NCBI RefSeq assembly: GCF_016725325.1
Contig: NZ_CP068083.1
Location: forward strand, 3,844,001 to 3,908,000
DNA from: Sphingobacterium spiritivorum
GTDB lineage: Bacteria > Bacteroidota > Bacteroidia > Sphingobacteriales > Sphingobacteriaceae
DNA length: 64,000 bases
Direction of reading: 5' to 3'
Part shown: positions 52,018-61,716 of the stretch, piece by piece
How the letters are laid out: the number at the start of each line of letters is the position of its first letter
How positions within the stretch are numbered: position 1 is the stretch's first letter
Made by a program: the position numbers and the translations under genes
Notes under the pieces: model-generated
What the model was told of the DNA's origin: nothing
Databases searched by the model: none
Seen by the model: the letters and a program-made list of their open reading frames with translations, nothing else

Positions 52018-54045
52018 CTATAGTAAACCTGCCCGTTTTAACAGTGCGTCAGGTGTAGCCTCCTGTCCTCTGAATCGTTTGTAGAGAACCATAGGATGTT
52101 CTGTACCTCCTTTAGATAAAATATTATCCTTGAATTTTTTTGCAATTTCTTTATTAAAAATACCATTCTGACTGAAGTAATCAAATGCATCAGCATCCAG
52201 TACTTCTGCCCATTTGTAACTGTAGTACCCGGATGAATATCCGCCATTAAAGATATGTGAGAATGCCGGAGTCATCGCATTTTCCTTTACATCCGGATAA
52301 AGCTGTGTATCTGAGAATTGCTCGGTCTCGAATGCTTTCAGATCTTTGATCTGTGCCGGATCATGGCCATGCCATCCCATGTCCAGCATACCAAAGCTGA
52401 GCTGGCGTATCGTGGCCATTCCTTCCAGAAAAGAAGCACTTTCCTTGATTTTTTCTACCAGATCCATCGGGATATCTTCACCGGTCTCGTAATGTCTGGC
52501 GAACAGGGCGAGCGCTTCTTTTTCATAGCACCAGTTTTCCATGATCTGACTGGGCAGTTCTACAAAGTCCCAGAAAACGGAAGTGCCTGACAGTGTAGGG
52601 TATATCGTGTCCGCCAGCATTCCATGCAAAGCGTGTCCGAATTCATGGAATAAGGTGGTGACCTCATTAAAAGTTAACAGAGAAGGTTTTGTAGCGGTAG
52701 GTCTGGTGAAGTTGCAGACAATAGATACGTGTGGACGATGCTGTGTGTCATCTTTTACATACTGAGGTTTGAAAGATGTCATCCATGCTCCGTTACGTTT
52801 TCCTTTACGCGGGAAAAAGTCAGCGTAAAAGACAGCAACTAACTTGCCTTCCTTATCCGATACTTCGAATGTCTGTACTTCTTCATGGTACTTGTCTATA
52901 TTGTGAACTTCTTTGAAGTAGATATCAAACAATTTTTCTGCAACTTCGAAAGCCCCGTTCAGTACATTCTCCAGTTTAAAGTAAGGTTTTAATTTTTCGT
53001 CATCCAGGCTGAATCTTTCCTGTTTTAATTTTTCAGCATAATACGAACCATCCCATTTTTCCAGTTGAGTAATACCATCTTTTTCTTTTGCGAATGCAGC
53101 CAGTTCATCAAATTCTTTCTGAGCGGCCGGCTTAGCCTTACTTAGTAATTCTTTCAGAAAAGCGTCTACTTTTTCAGGACGCTGTGCCATACGTTCTTCC
53201 AGTACAAAATCTGCATGCGTCTTGTAACCTAACAGTTGCGCCCGCTGGAAACGTAAGTTGACGATTTTAAGAACAATCTCTTCATTATTATATTCGTTTT
53301 GCTGAAAAGCTTTTCTTCCTGCTGCCACAGCGATCTCTTTGCGTAGCTCACGGTTATCAGCATAGGTGACAAAAGGCAGGTAACTTGGGAAATCAAGTGT
53401 AAATATCCATCCCTCTTTATCTTCAGACTGTGCTAATGCTCTTGCCGCTTCAATACTTCCTTCCGGCAGTCCTGCAAGATCGTTTTCATCTGTGATATGA
53501 AGCTGGTAAGCATTTGTCTCTGCCAGTACATTCTCACCAAATTTGAGCTTCAATACCGACAGTTCTGTGTCTATTTTACGTAAGCGTTCTTTCTGTTCAT
53601 CATTAAGCAGCGCGCCATTTCGGACAAAGTCCTTATAACTTTTTTCCAGCAATGTCTGTTGCTCTGTGGTAAGGTCCAGCTGATCTTTTTGTTCATATAC
53701 CGCTTTTATACGCTTGAAAAGATCAAAATTCAACGTGATATCGTTACTTAGTTCAGAAAGTTTAGGTGCAATTTCCTGTGCGATCTGCTCCAGTTGATCA
53801 CTTGTTTCGGCCGAATGCAGATTAAAGAAGATACTGGATATGCGATCCAGTGTCATTCCTGAATAAGCCATGGCAGCGACTGTATTTTCAAATGTGGGGG
53901 CTTCCGGATTTTGTGCTATAGTATCTACCTCTTTTCGGGTTGCTTCTATCGCAATTTCAAAAGCTGGAATATAGTCATCATTCTTTATCTGGGAAAATGG
54001 CGCAGTATTATGTACTGTGTCAAAATAGTTCGTTAAAATACTCAT
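52018..54045 (-). CDS. M3 family metallopeptidase (Dcp/oligopeptidase A-like)
   Basis: 675 residues, the normal length for peptidyl-dipeptidase Dcp or oligopeptidase A. The zinc motif H467-E-F-G-H471 lies in LFHEFGHALHGML, with the downstream E in the FVELPSQIMENW segment as third ligand, so it is active. It has no signal peptide and is therefore cytoplasmic; it degrades short peptides. Its own promoter elements are seen at 54093-54126, so it is separate from the his genes upstream. Confidence 0.94.
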   Translation of the reverse strand: MSILTNYFDTVHNTAPFSQIKNDDYIPAFEIAIEATRKEVDTIAQNPEAPTFENTVAAMAYSGMTLDRISSIFFNLHSAETSDQLEQIAQEIAPKLSELSNDITLNFDLFKRIKAVYEQKDQLDLTTEQQTLLEKSYKDFVRNGALLNDEQKERLRKIDTELSVLKLKFGENVLAETNAYQLHITDENDLAGLPEGSIEAARALAQSEDKEGWIFTLDFPSYLPFVTYADNRELRKEIAVAAGRKAFQQNEYNNEEIVLKIVNLRFQRAQLLGYKTHADFVLEERMAQRPEKVDAFLKELLSKAKPAAQKEFDELAAFAKEKDGITQLEKWDGSYYAEKLKQERFSLDDEKLKPYFKLENVLNGAFEVAEKLFDIYFKEVHNIDKYHEEVQTFEVSDKEGKLVAVFYADFFPRKGKRNGAWMTSFKPQYVKDDTQHRPHVSIVCNFTRPTATKPSLLTFNEVTTLFHEFGHALHGMLADTIYPTLSGTSVFWDFVELPSQIMENWCYEKEALALFARHYETGEDIPMDLVEKIKESASFLEGMATIRQLSFGMLDMGWHGHDPAQIKDLKAFETEQFSDTQLYPDVKENAMTPAFSHIFNGGYSSGYYSYKWAEVLDADAFDYFSQNGIFNKEIAKKFKDNILSKGGTEHPMVLYKRFRGQEATPDALLKRAGLL

Positions 54046-54092
54046 GATGTAAATTTAAGATTATAATAGCAGAGCCAATAATTTTAGAATCC

Positions 54093-54126
54093 CAAAGTTA
54101 CAATAATGGCAAAATAATGATACAAA
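54093..54126 (-). promoter_or_regulatory. promoter of the M3 peptidase gene
   Basis: On the minus strand a TTTG (54126-54123), 22-bp spacer and TAACTTTG (54100-54093) match the Bacteroidota consensus TTTG-N17-23-TAnnTTTG, 47 bp upstream of the start. Confidence 0.5.
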
Positions 54127-54170
54127 ATGTTGGGAATAGACAGGAGAGAGATAGAGAGAGGAAAAGAAAT

Positions 54171-54206
54171 GTGCGTCTGCAGACGGAATCGTATGAACAG
54201 ACGCAC
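54171..54206 (-). terminator. terminator after hisD
   Basis: Perfect 9-bp arms GTGCGTCTG / CAGACGCAC with an 18-nt loop; on the minus strand it is followed by ATTTCTTTTCC. It lies 48 bp past the hisD stop and separates the his genes from the M3 gene. Confidence 0.65.
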
Positions 54207-54253
54207 AAGTTTTTAATATGTCTCGATAGAGAACTAAGAGAAAAAGTTCCGGA

Positions 54254-55540
54254 TCAGCCTTTGCGGATACTGACCGCATTCTTATGAGCGTGAAGACCTT
54301 CCAGTTCGGCCAGTATTTCTACAGTAGAGCCGATCTGTAATAGACCTTCTTCCGAGATATGCTGAAACGTGATCTTTTTGACAAAAGAGTCTACTGATAC
54401 TCCCGAATAAGAACGCGCATAACCTGAAGTAGGCAACGTATGGTTTGTTCCCGAAGCATAGTCTCCTGCACTTTCCGGTGTCAGGTGGCCTAAGAATACA
54501 GATCCGGCATTAAGAATCTGGTTGGAAATAGATTTCCATTGATCAGACTCTATGATCAGATGTTCGGGAGCGTAGGCATTCGAAAATTTCATGCCTTCTG
54601 TAAGGTCACCGACCAGGATAGCGTAAGAGTTTTCCAATGCTTTCTGTGCCATCTCTTTACGTGGTAATACCGCCAGTTGTTCGTCCAGGTGTTTATTAAC
54701 GGCATCTATCAGAGTGTCGGAAGTAGCAACCAGTACGGCCTGACTATCCACTCCATGCTCGGCCTGTGCCAGCAAATCTGCGGCTATATATGCCGGATTA
54801 GCCGTTTCGTCAGCAAGCACCAATACCTCAGACGGTCCTGCAGGCATATCAATGCTAACATTTGTCATACCCTGCAGCATACTTTTTGCCTTGGTCACAA
54901 ACTGATTTCCGGGCCCAAAGATTTTATCCACTTTTGGAATACTCTCTGTTCCGAAGGCCATTGCTGCCACAGCTTGAGCACCACCGACCAGATATATACG
55001 TTTTATATTTAATAATTTGAGGCAATAGGCCACAAAGCCATTGATCTTGCCACTGGCTTGCGGAGGAGAGCAGACCACTATCTCTTTACATCCGGCAATA
55101 CGTGCCGGTAAGCCAAGCATAAGCAGTGTGCTGGGTAATACAGCAGATCCGCCCGGGATATAAAGACCTACTTTTTCGATAGGGCGGGGCTCACGCCAAC
55201 ATTTTACACCGGGCATAGTTTCGACTACACGCTCACGCTTTAGCTGATAACTGTGAAATTTGTGTATATTCTGGAAAGCAATTTCCAGTGCCCGTTGCTG
55301 TTCTCTGTTGATCGTGAAAGCCAGTTCGTCAATATCATCCGCATCCAGATACAGTTTTTCAAGCTTGACTTTGTCAAACTGATGCGCATAATCCACTAAT
55401 GCACGGTCTCCGTGCCGGCGCACCTCGTCAATGATATGCAGGACAGTATCCTGTATCGCAGATGAGGGGTCTGTATTACGGTCTACCAGATCAGCAATTT
55501 CCTGTGCAGATAGCTGACTGTAGTTATACTTTTTCAACAT
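54254..55540 (-). CDS. hisD: histidinol dehydrogenase
   Basis: 428 residues. Catalyses the last two steps of histidine synthesis, L-histidinol to L-histidine with two NAD. Family signatures are VGLYIPGGSAVLPSTLLM, YLVGGAQAVAAMAFGTES, IFGPGNQFVTKAK, DMPAGPSEVLVLAD, and the C-terminal YASGTNHTLPTSGYAR. It starts 24 bp after hisG. A hairpin terminator follows, so this operon ends after two genes; hisC, hisB and the rest must be elsewhere. Confidence 0.96.
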   Translation of the reverse strand: MLKKYNYSQLSAQEIADLVDRNTDPSSAIQDTVLHIIDEVRRHGDRALVDYAHQFDKVKLEKLYLDADDIDELAFTINREQQRALEIAFQNIHKFHSYQLKRERVVETMPGVKCWREPRPIEKVGLYIPGGSAVLPSTLLMLGLPARIAGCKEIVVCSPPQASGKINGFVAYCLKLLNIKRIYLVGGAQAVAAMAFGTESIPKVDKIFGPGNQFVTKAKSMLQGMTNVSIDMPAGPSEVLVLADETANPAYIAADLLAQAEHGVDSQAVLVATSDTLIDAVNKHLDEQLAVLPRKEMAQKALENSYAILVGDLTEGMKFSNAYAPEHLIIESDQWKSISNQILNAGSVFLGHLTPESAGDYASGTNHTLPTSGYARSYSGVSVDSFVKKITFQHISEEGLLQIGSTVEILAELEGLHAHKNAVSIRKG

Positions 55541-55564
55541 GTTGTTTTCTCTTATTGATTACAC

Positions 55565-56416
55565 CTACAAGATAATCTTTTCGATCGGCATCACTACTAT
55601 TCCCTGTGCCCCTGCAGATTTCAGTGTATTGATCTTCTCCCAGAAATCATCTTCCGAAATAACCGTATGCACGGCTACCCAGCCTTCTTCGGCCAACGGA
55701 ACGACTGTAGGACTCTTTACACCATGCAGCAGAGAGGTAATCGCCGGTAAATTCTTTTTCTCGACATTGAGAACCACATATTTGGTCTCTTTGGCCAGCA
55801 GTACAGATTCTATACGCTGCACCAATTCTGTCAGGATCAGATTATCTTCCAGACCTTTTCTTCCGATAAGGATTGCTTCTGAGCGACGTACATCTGCAAA
55901 TGGCTTCAGACCGTTGCTTTTCAATGTACCGCCTGTAGATACGATATCACAGATCGCGTCACTCAATCCCAGACCGGGAGAAATCTCTACAGATCCTGAT
56001 ATTAAACGGATATCTGCTGTGATCTGGTATTCATCCAGAAAATTTTTCAGGATAACAGGGTATGAGGTCGCAATAGCCTTGCCATTCAGGTCTTTCAGAT
56101 CTTCGATCTTGCTGTCTTTCGGCACCGCTAATTTGAGTGTACACTTTCCGAAACCTAAACGTTTGACATAAGAAACCTGTGCTTCGGATTCATCAATCAC
56201 ATTTTCTCCTACAATGCCCAGATCTGCAATACCCTGCTCCACATATCCGGGGATATCATCATCTCTTAAGAACAGTATTTCAAGAGGAAAGTTGGCAACA
56301 GAGGTAATCAGTGAACTTTTGTAGTTTTCGAAATCTAAACCGCAGTTTTTGAGTAATTGGACTGATTTTTCATTTAATCTACCCGATTTCTGGATAGCTA
56401 TTTTGAGATTTTTCAA
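55565..56416 (-). CDS. hisG: ATP phosphoribosyltransferase, long form
   Basis: 283 residues: first, committed step of histidine synthesis (ATP + PRPP). The length and C-terminal ACT-like regulatory domain (about 210-283, LPAITSLLHGVKSPTVVPL...GAQGIVVMPIEKII) show the long, histidine-feedback-inhibited form that needs no HisZ. Core motifs are LKIAIQKSGRLNEKSVQLL, GIADLGIVGENVIDE, ISGSVEISPGLGLSDAICDIVSTG-like PRPP loop (here split by variable residues) and IGRKGLED. It lies 82 bp downstream of a His-rich leader peptide with attenuator features. Confidence 0.96.
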   Translation of the reverse strand: MKNLKIAIQKSGRLNEKSVQLLKNCGLDFENYKSSLITSVANFPLEILFLRDDDIPGYVEQGIADLGIVGENVIDESEAQVSYVKRLGFGKCTLKLAVPKDSKIEDLKDLNGKAIATSYPVILKNFLDEYQITADIRLISGSVEISPGLGLSDAICDIVSTGGTLKSNGLKPFADVRRSEAILIGRKGLEDNLILTELVQRIESVLLAKETKYVVLNVEKKNLPAITSLLHGVKSPTVVPLAEEGWVAVHTVISEDDFWEKINTLKSAGAQGIVVMPIEKIIL

Positions 56417-56470
56417 CGCTTTATAATGTTAGCAGTAAATTATTAATAAATAGGATTCAAACACAAGGGG

Positions 56471-56547
56471 AAAAATGCTTCACGTAGAAACATATCAATT
56501 ACATATCGCCGCAGGGGCGATGATGGAAATGAAAATGATGTACGTGA
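56471..56547 (-). promoter_or_regulatory. his operon attenuator
   Basis: On the minus strand the His codons of the leader begin with TCACGTA (56547-56541), which is complementary to TACGTGA (56486-56480) just before AGCATTTTT (56479-56471). A smaller hairpin ATCGCC-CCTGC-GGCGAT sits between (56521-56505). A ribosome stalled on His codons would cover TCACGTA and block the T-tailed stem, allowing read-through into hisG. This mechanism is inferred from the layout. Confidence 0.6.
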
Positions 56548-56558
56548 GTATAAATCAT
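56499..56558 (-). CDS. hisL: histidine operon leader peptide
   Basis: 19 codons: MIYTHVHHFHFHHRPCGDM then TAA. Residues 5-13 contain six His in nine positions, which is unmistakable for a his attenuation leader. It starts about 20 bp after the -7 element and stops 82 bp before hisG. The small size is why gene callers miss it. Confidence 0.88.
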   Translation of the reverse strand: MIYTHVHHFHFHHRPCGDM

Positions 56559-56577
56559 GTTTGTATTAATAACGGAT

Positions 56578-56608
56578 CAAAAATAGAGTTTTATTGCTAA
56601 TTATCAAA
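56578..56608 (-). promoter_or_regulatory. his operon promoter
   Basis: Minus strand TTTG (56608-56605), exactly 19 bp, then TATTTTTG (56585-56578): a full match to the Bacteroidota primary-sigma consensus TTTG-N19-TAnnTTTG. The expected start of transcription is near 56571, about 13 nt before the leader ATG. Confidence 0.8.
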
Positions 56609-57003
56609 TAAAAATGTCTGTTTTTTGAAATAAATAAAAAGTTACATGGTGTCTGATTTTTTTTCACCAGAAGATCCGGAAACAACGACATAACCGCGTT
56701 TTACTGAAAAATGAAAAAAAAAGTTGGAATCTTTTTAATATATTAATATGTTTGTATGTATGTACATTTAATGTGCGACATTACAAAAACCAATGTTATG
56801 AGGATTCCTGTTTACATCAATCGGGGAAATACTACAGTTTTCTGTAAAATAAATCTCATCATCGATTATTTCTGATAGTATCAGATACTGCGCTCTTATG
56901 CTCTTTAAAATGTGCTTGAGTGCAGTGTTGAGACCATTTTTTTATCTCCAGAACGAATCAAATAACCATAAACTTATACTTTTCCAATTTAAACTAACTA
57001 ACC
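56609..57003. other. intergenic region upstream of the second SusC
   Basis: About 395 bp between the divergent his promoter and susC. It contains a GTATGTATGTACAT stretch near 56753-56766 and AT-rich sequence. A near match TACTTTTC close to 56980 is the best -7 candidate but lacks a partner. No regulator gene or ORF is seen. Confidence 0.4.
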
Positions 57004-60000
57004 ATGAATCAAAACAAAATGTATGGACATTTTATGTCCTGTTTCCGGGCAGTGCTGCTCTTTTTGCTCGCCTGTCCTTATCTTGCATCCGCTCAGAGTG
57101 GGCTCGTGATACGAGGGATGGTCTCTGAAAACGGAAATTCGTCTTCTACTTTAACAGGTGTCAGCATCCTGGAGAAAGGGAGCGCCAATGCGACGACTAC
57201 AGATGATAAAGGACAGTTTCAGATTGAAGTGAAGGATGAAAGAGCGGTACTTATCTTCAGTTTTATCGGTATGAAATCTCAGGAGATTACCATCGGAGCG
57301 CAAAGAAATCTGCGTATCCTTTTATCCGCATCTGGAGAAGAACTGGAAGAAGTCGTTGTCACGGGGTATGGAACGCAGCGTAAATCTGACCTTACAGGTT
57401 CGGTTGCGGTAGTATCTTCCAAAGAACTGCTGAATGTTCCGGTTAATAATGCTTTACAAGCTTTAAAGGGCAAAGTGGCCGGAGTAAATGTATTTCTCAA
57501 TTCCGGATCTCCTACCGGAAGTCCCCGTGTACTGATTCGGGGTCTGGGTACGATTAATTCGTCTTCAAGTCCGCTATATGTCATTGACGGAGTGGTCATG
57601 GAGAATATGCAGTTTCTAAATCCCAATGATATCGAACGTATGGAAGTCTTGAAGGATGCCTCTTCTACTGCTATTTATGGAGCCAGAGGAGCCAATGGTG
57701 TTATTCTGATCAGCACCAGACGTGGCGCGTCTACAGATGGAGTAGTGGTCGGTTATGATGGTTTTGTGAGCATAGGGGTATTACCTAAAAAGCTGGAATT
57801 GCTGAATGCAAAGGAATTTCTGGAAGTGATAAAAAGGGGTTTTGACAATTACAGCAAATATAATCCTACCGGCACGGCCCCGGTATTTACAACTTCAGAT
57901 CCCAGACTGTTTGACGCACAGGGCAATCCCTTGTATGACACAGACTGGCAGGATGAAGCTACCCGTACTGCATTGTCCCACAATCATCAGCTGTCTGTAT
58001 TGGGTAAGGGTGAAAAATCCTCGTTCGGAGCTTTTATGAATTATGCCAAGACCGAAGGAATTATGCTTAACAACTGGCTGGAACGGATCAATGGTAAACT
58101 GGCTTATGATGCCAAACCTAAAAAATGGTTGTCTATGGGTACAAATGTACTCGTAAACTATACCCGTGGGAATGAGTTTGAAGAAGAGGGAGGTCATCAG
58201 ATGCCCCGACGTTCTATGCTGGAAATGCCTCCGATATTTCCGGTCAGATTTCCGGACGGAACCTGGGCACACAGTGGGATGATCACAGATGCATATTCAT
58301 TGGAATCTATTCCGAATCCGGTACATGTATTGACTACGCAGGACCGCTTACGCAAACGCACGCAAATTTTCGGAAATACCTATCTGACTTTTCATATTCT
58401 TCCGGGACTGGATCTGCGCACCCAATTCGGATTTGATAAAAATGATAATCTGATCCAGAATTATGATCCTACAGACCTGATTAATATTTCTGCTCCGCTG
58501 GGTTATGCATATATAGAAAATCAACATTCTTTTTACTGGCAGGAAGAGACGTATCTGAATTATAACAAGGATTTTGGAGATCATCGTATCAACGGAGTGA
58601 TCGGTCTCAGCTGGCAGGAAAGAAGAGCGGAGAATAACTGGATTTCAGCAAAGGGATTTTCCGATAACTTCTTCCGTTACAATAGCATTCAGGCTGCAAG
58701 TCAACCAGGTGCTCCGGGCTCATTATATGACAGATGGGCAATGAATTCTTACTTTCTGAGGGGAAGTTACAGCTATAAAAGTAAATATCTTCTCACTTTT
58801 ACAGGACGTATTGACGGATCTTCACGGTTTGGTGAAAATAACAAATACGGTGTATTCCCATCTGCAGGTATCGGTTGGGTAATTTCAGAAGAACCGTTCC
58901 TGAAAGATGTATCTGCCATCAATGAGCTGAAGCTGCGCTCAAGTTATGGGGTCACCGGAAATACGGAAATTCCGACCTATCAGTCATTAGCTACCATATC
59001 TTCTGAAACGACTCTGATTAATGGTACACGTGTATCCCAGAGTTATATCAACAGACTTCCGAATCCTAATCTGGAATGGGAGAAATCAAAGCAATTTGAT
59101 ATCGGAATAGATCTGGCTTTGTTTGACAGACGTCTGAAACTGGGGCTGGATTACTACCACAAGCTGACTACAGATTTGTTGCTGGACAGACCTGTGCCTT
59201 CGTCTACCGGATTTATGGCTGTACGGGATAATATCGGTTCTGTATCGAACAGAGGGGTAGAGGTGTTGGTAAGTGCTGTACCGGTCAAAACTTCCGACTT
59301 CAACTGGGAATCTACCTTGAATTTTACATACAATAAAAATCAGATAGAGGCACTCGGAGCGAATAATGAAGATATTTTTCCGGGTCCCAGCTGGGTATCC
59401 GGCAGTCAGACTATTTTACGTGTCGGTGAAAGTCTGAGCTCATTCTGGGGATACAGAAGGTTAGGTACCTGGGGTACTGCGGAGGCGGCAGAAGCGGCTA
59501 AAGTCGGTGCTATTCCCGGTGAAGCCAAACGCAGTGCAGAACGGACCATTATCGGTAAAGGGTTGCCGGACTGGACAGGAAGCTTTATTAACAATTTCAG
59601 ATACAAACAACTGGATCTTGGGGTAGATATGCAGTTTGTATATGGAGTGGATATCCTGCAGCAGTTTTTTCATTCTACAGAAGACCGTACAGGCTATTCC
59701 AACGGATTTCGCAGAACATTGTACGATAGCTGGACCGAGCAAAATCAAAATACAATGATCCAGCAGATCCGCAACGGTCCGTATTCGGGACAAAACAGTG
59801 AAGTAGATGATCATTGGGTGGCAAACGGTTCTTTCTTACGTGTAAATGCCATTAGTCTGGGGTATACATTTCACAACGATCAGTTGCAAAAATGGGGTCT
59901 TAAGAACTGGAGAGTATATGCAAGTGTGCAAAATGCATTTCTGATTACTTCGGACAGCTTTAAAGGATATGATCCGGAAGCAACTTCATGGGGTGATAAT

Positions 60001-60078
60001 CAATGGGGACAAAACATCTTTTTTCACCAGTATCCAAAACCCCGCACATTTACGATAGGTACAAGCTTTCAGTTTTAG
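57004..60078 (+). CDS. SusC/RagA-family TonB-dependent transporter
   Basis: 1024 residues, without the STN domain of the other SusC, so not FecR-controlled in the same way. Order: signal peptide (about 1-30, ending ASAQ), carboxypeptidase-regulatory-like domain (33-105, LVIRGMVSENGNSS...), TonB-box region EEVVVTGYGTQ, plug (ALQALKGKVAGVNVF, SPRVLIRGLGTINSSSSPLYVIDG, STAIYGARGANGVILISTRRG) and barrel ending in SFQF. It is followed by susD and a GH92 gene, so its cargo is probably a mannose-containing oligosaccharide. Confidence 0.94.
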   Translation: MNQNKMYGHFMSCFRAVLLFLLACPYLASAQSGLVIRGMVSENGNSSSTLTGVSILEKGSANATTTDDKGQFQIEVKDERAVLIFSFIGMKSQEITIGAQRNLRILLSASGEELEEVVVTGYGTQRKSDLTGSVAVVSSKELLNVPVNNALQALKGKVAGVNVFLNSGSPTGSPRVLIRGLGTINSSSSPLYVIDGVVMENMQFLNPNDIERMEVLKDASSTAIYGARGANGVILISTRRGASTDGVVVGYDGFVSIGVLPKKLELLNAKEFLEVIKRGFDNYSKYNPTGTAPVFTTSDPRLFDAQGNPLYDTDWQDEATRTALSHNHQLSVLGKGEKSSFGAFMNYAKTEGIMLNNWLERINGKLAYDAKPKKWLSMGTNVLVNYTRGNEFEEEGGHQMPRRSMLEMPPIFPVRFPDGTWAHSGMITDAYSLESIPNPVHVLTTQDRLRKRTQIFGNTYLTFHILPGLDLRTQFGFDKNDNLIQNYDPTDLINISAPLGYAYIENQHSFYWQEETYLNYNKDFGDHRINGVIGLSWQERRAENNWISAKGFSDNFFRYNSIQAASQPGAPGSLYDRWAMNSYFLRGSYSYKSKYLLTFTGRIDGSSRFGENNKYGVFPSAGIGWVISEEPFLKDVSAINELKLRSSYGVTGNTEIPTYQSLATISSETTLINGTRVSQSYINRLPNPNLEWEKSKQFDIGIDLALFDRRLKLGLDYYHKLTTDLLLDRPVPSSTGFMAVRDNIGSVSNRGVEVLVSAVPVKTSDFNWESTLNFTYNKNQIEALGANNEDIFPGPSWVSGSQTILRVGESLSSFWGYRRLGTWGTAEAAEAAKVGAIPGEAKRSAERTIIGKGLPDWTGSFINNFRYKQLDLGVDMQFVYGVDILQQFFHSTEDRTGYSNGFRRTLYDSWTEQNQNTMIQQIRNGPYSGQNSEVDDHWVANGSFLRVNAISLGYTFHNDQLQKWGLKNWRVYASVQNAFLITSDSFKGYDPEATSWGDNQWGQNIFFHQYPKPRTFTIGTSFQF

Positions 60079-60114
60079 TATCCAACATTTATGTTAATCT
60101 TAATATAACAACTC

Positions 60115-61704
60115 ATGAAACCGACTATAATATTAATAATCATCACACTTGCCATGATGACTTCCTGTAAAAAATTTCTGGAAGAAAACCCAAAGGATGA
60201 ACTCGCCGGCAACCAGTATTTCACGCAACCTGAGCATGCTACTAACGCTGTAAACGGTTTGTACCGAAATGGAGCTCCACAGCTGTATGATGGTTCGGGT
60301 GCTCATTATTCCGGCTCCAAGATGTTCTTCGGGCCTTATCTTACCGGATATATAGACAATGATTTCAAGGGGCAGGAAGTACATGTACAGCATGCACAGA
60401 ACATGACCTTTAATGCTACCAATTTATCTACTTATTTTCACGACATCTGGAGTACCATATACAGGGGTATATCGAGATCAAATAATGCAATCAAATACAT
60501 CCCGACAACACCGGGTTTATCTGATATTCAGCGAAGTCAATTGCTGGCAGAAGCTTATTTTTTCAGAGCACAGGGCTATTTTCAATTGGTGAGGATGTTT
60601 GGTGATGTGCCTTTGATAACCGAACCTTATGAGAATCTGGAAAATATCAATGTGAAACGTTCTCCGGTAAAAGATGTTTATGCTTTGATTGTACAGGATC
60701 TGACTTTTGCTGTCAATCAGGGAAATCTTCCGGATAAGACCATGTCCGCAAATGCAGGCAGAGTAAGTAAAGGTACGGCTGCAACGCTGTTGGCCGATGT
60801 CTATCTGACTATGAGCGGATATCCGTTACAGCAGAATGAATATGCTAAAAGTGCGGCAGTAGCACGTTCCATTATCACGAGCGGGATTTATCAGCTTACG
60901 GCACATGACCGCAATCCGGATGGCTCTGTCAACCTGAAAAGCACAGCTTATAATAAATTGCGTCTGGTCGATAATGTAAGCAATGAGTATATTTATTCTT
61001 ATGAATTTACTGTAGGAATTGCGACTTCCACACATGCACATTGGGCCTTTCCAACGATAGCTACTTCTGCTACTGTATTTGCGATTACCAATAATGCTTA
61101 TGGTCCTTCGTCTAAATTTCTGAAGGGTTATGGTGCTGCAGATGATCTTCGTATACAGGAAAAGCAGTTTTTTCATTCCTCACTGGAACGGGCAAACGGA
61201 ACGATCCTTAATTTTCCGACTGCGCCTTATATGTGGCAGGATGATCAGGCATCATTTGAGACAGCGACCTCAGGCAAAGATTTACCGATATATACCTATC
61301 CTGATGTCTTGTTGATGGCCGCAGAGGCGATAGCACTTTCGGAAGGTGTCACAGCAGAAGCGGTGGATTACCTCAGTCAGGTAAGAGCAAGGGCGTACTG
61401 GAAGACAGATCCGGCGATTATCCGCCAGCAATTGGGAAGTCTTCCGGCAGATCAGTTTGTCAAGGAAGTCTGGAAAGAGCGGTATCGCGAACTTGTATTT
61501 GAAGGAAGACAATGGTTTGATATACAACGTACAAGAATGTTTCCGGTGCCTGCAGGAACAACTGACGGAAATATTAATTTTGAAGCGGTGATCGGCCATG
61601 CAAATGATAAAGGAGCTACTATTCTGGAGAAAAATCTGTTGTTGCCTATTCCTACAGATGAGTTACAGCGAAATCCGCTTCTGGAGCAAAATCCGGGATA
61701 TTAA
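60115..61704 (+). CDS. SusD/RagB-family surface glycan-binding lipoprotein
   Basis: 529 residues. The lipobox MMTSC is followed by KKFLEENPKDELAG, the usual SusD start. Helical TPR repeats follow (AEAYFFRAQGYFQLVRMFGDVPLITEPY), as does the C-terminal signature VWKERYRELVFEGRQWFDIQRT and ending ELQRNPLLEQNPGY. It caps the SusC encoded 36 bp upstream and binds the glycan at the cell surface. Confidence 0.94.
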   Translation: MKPTIILIIITLAMMTSCKKFLEENPKDELAGNQYFTQPEHATNAVNGLYRNGAPQLYDGSGAHYSGSKMFFGPYLTGYIDNDFKGQEVHVQHAQNMTFNATNLSTYFHDIWSTIYRGISRSNNAIKYIPTTPGLSDIQRSQLLAEAYFFRAQGYFQLVRMFGDVPLITEPYENLENINVKRSPVKDVYALIVQDLTFAVNQGNLPDKTMSANAGRVSKGTAATLLADVYLTMSGYPLQQNEYAKSAAVARSIITSGIYQLTAHDRNPDGSVNLKSTAYNKLRLVDNVSNEYIYSYEFTVGIATSTHAHWAFPTIATSATVFAITNNAYGPSSKFLKGYGAADDLRIQEKQFFHSSLERANGTILNFPTAPYMWQDDQASFETATSGKDLPIYTYPDVLLMAAEAIALSEGVTAEAVDYLSQVRARAYWKTDPAIIRQQLGSLPADQFVKEVWKERYRELVFEGRQWFDIQRTRMFPVPAGTTDGNINFEAVIGHANDKGATILEKNLLLPIPTDELQRNPLLEQNPGY

Positions 61705-61716
61705 AGAAGAAAAAAT

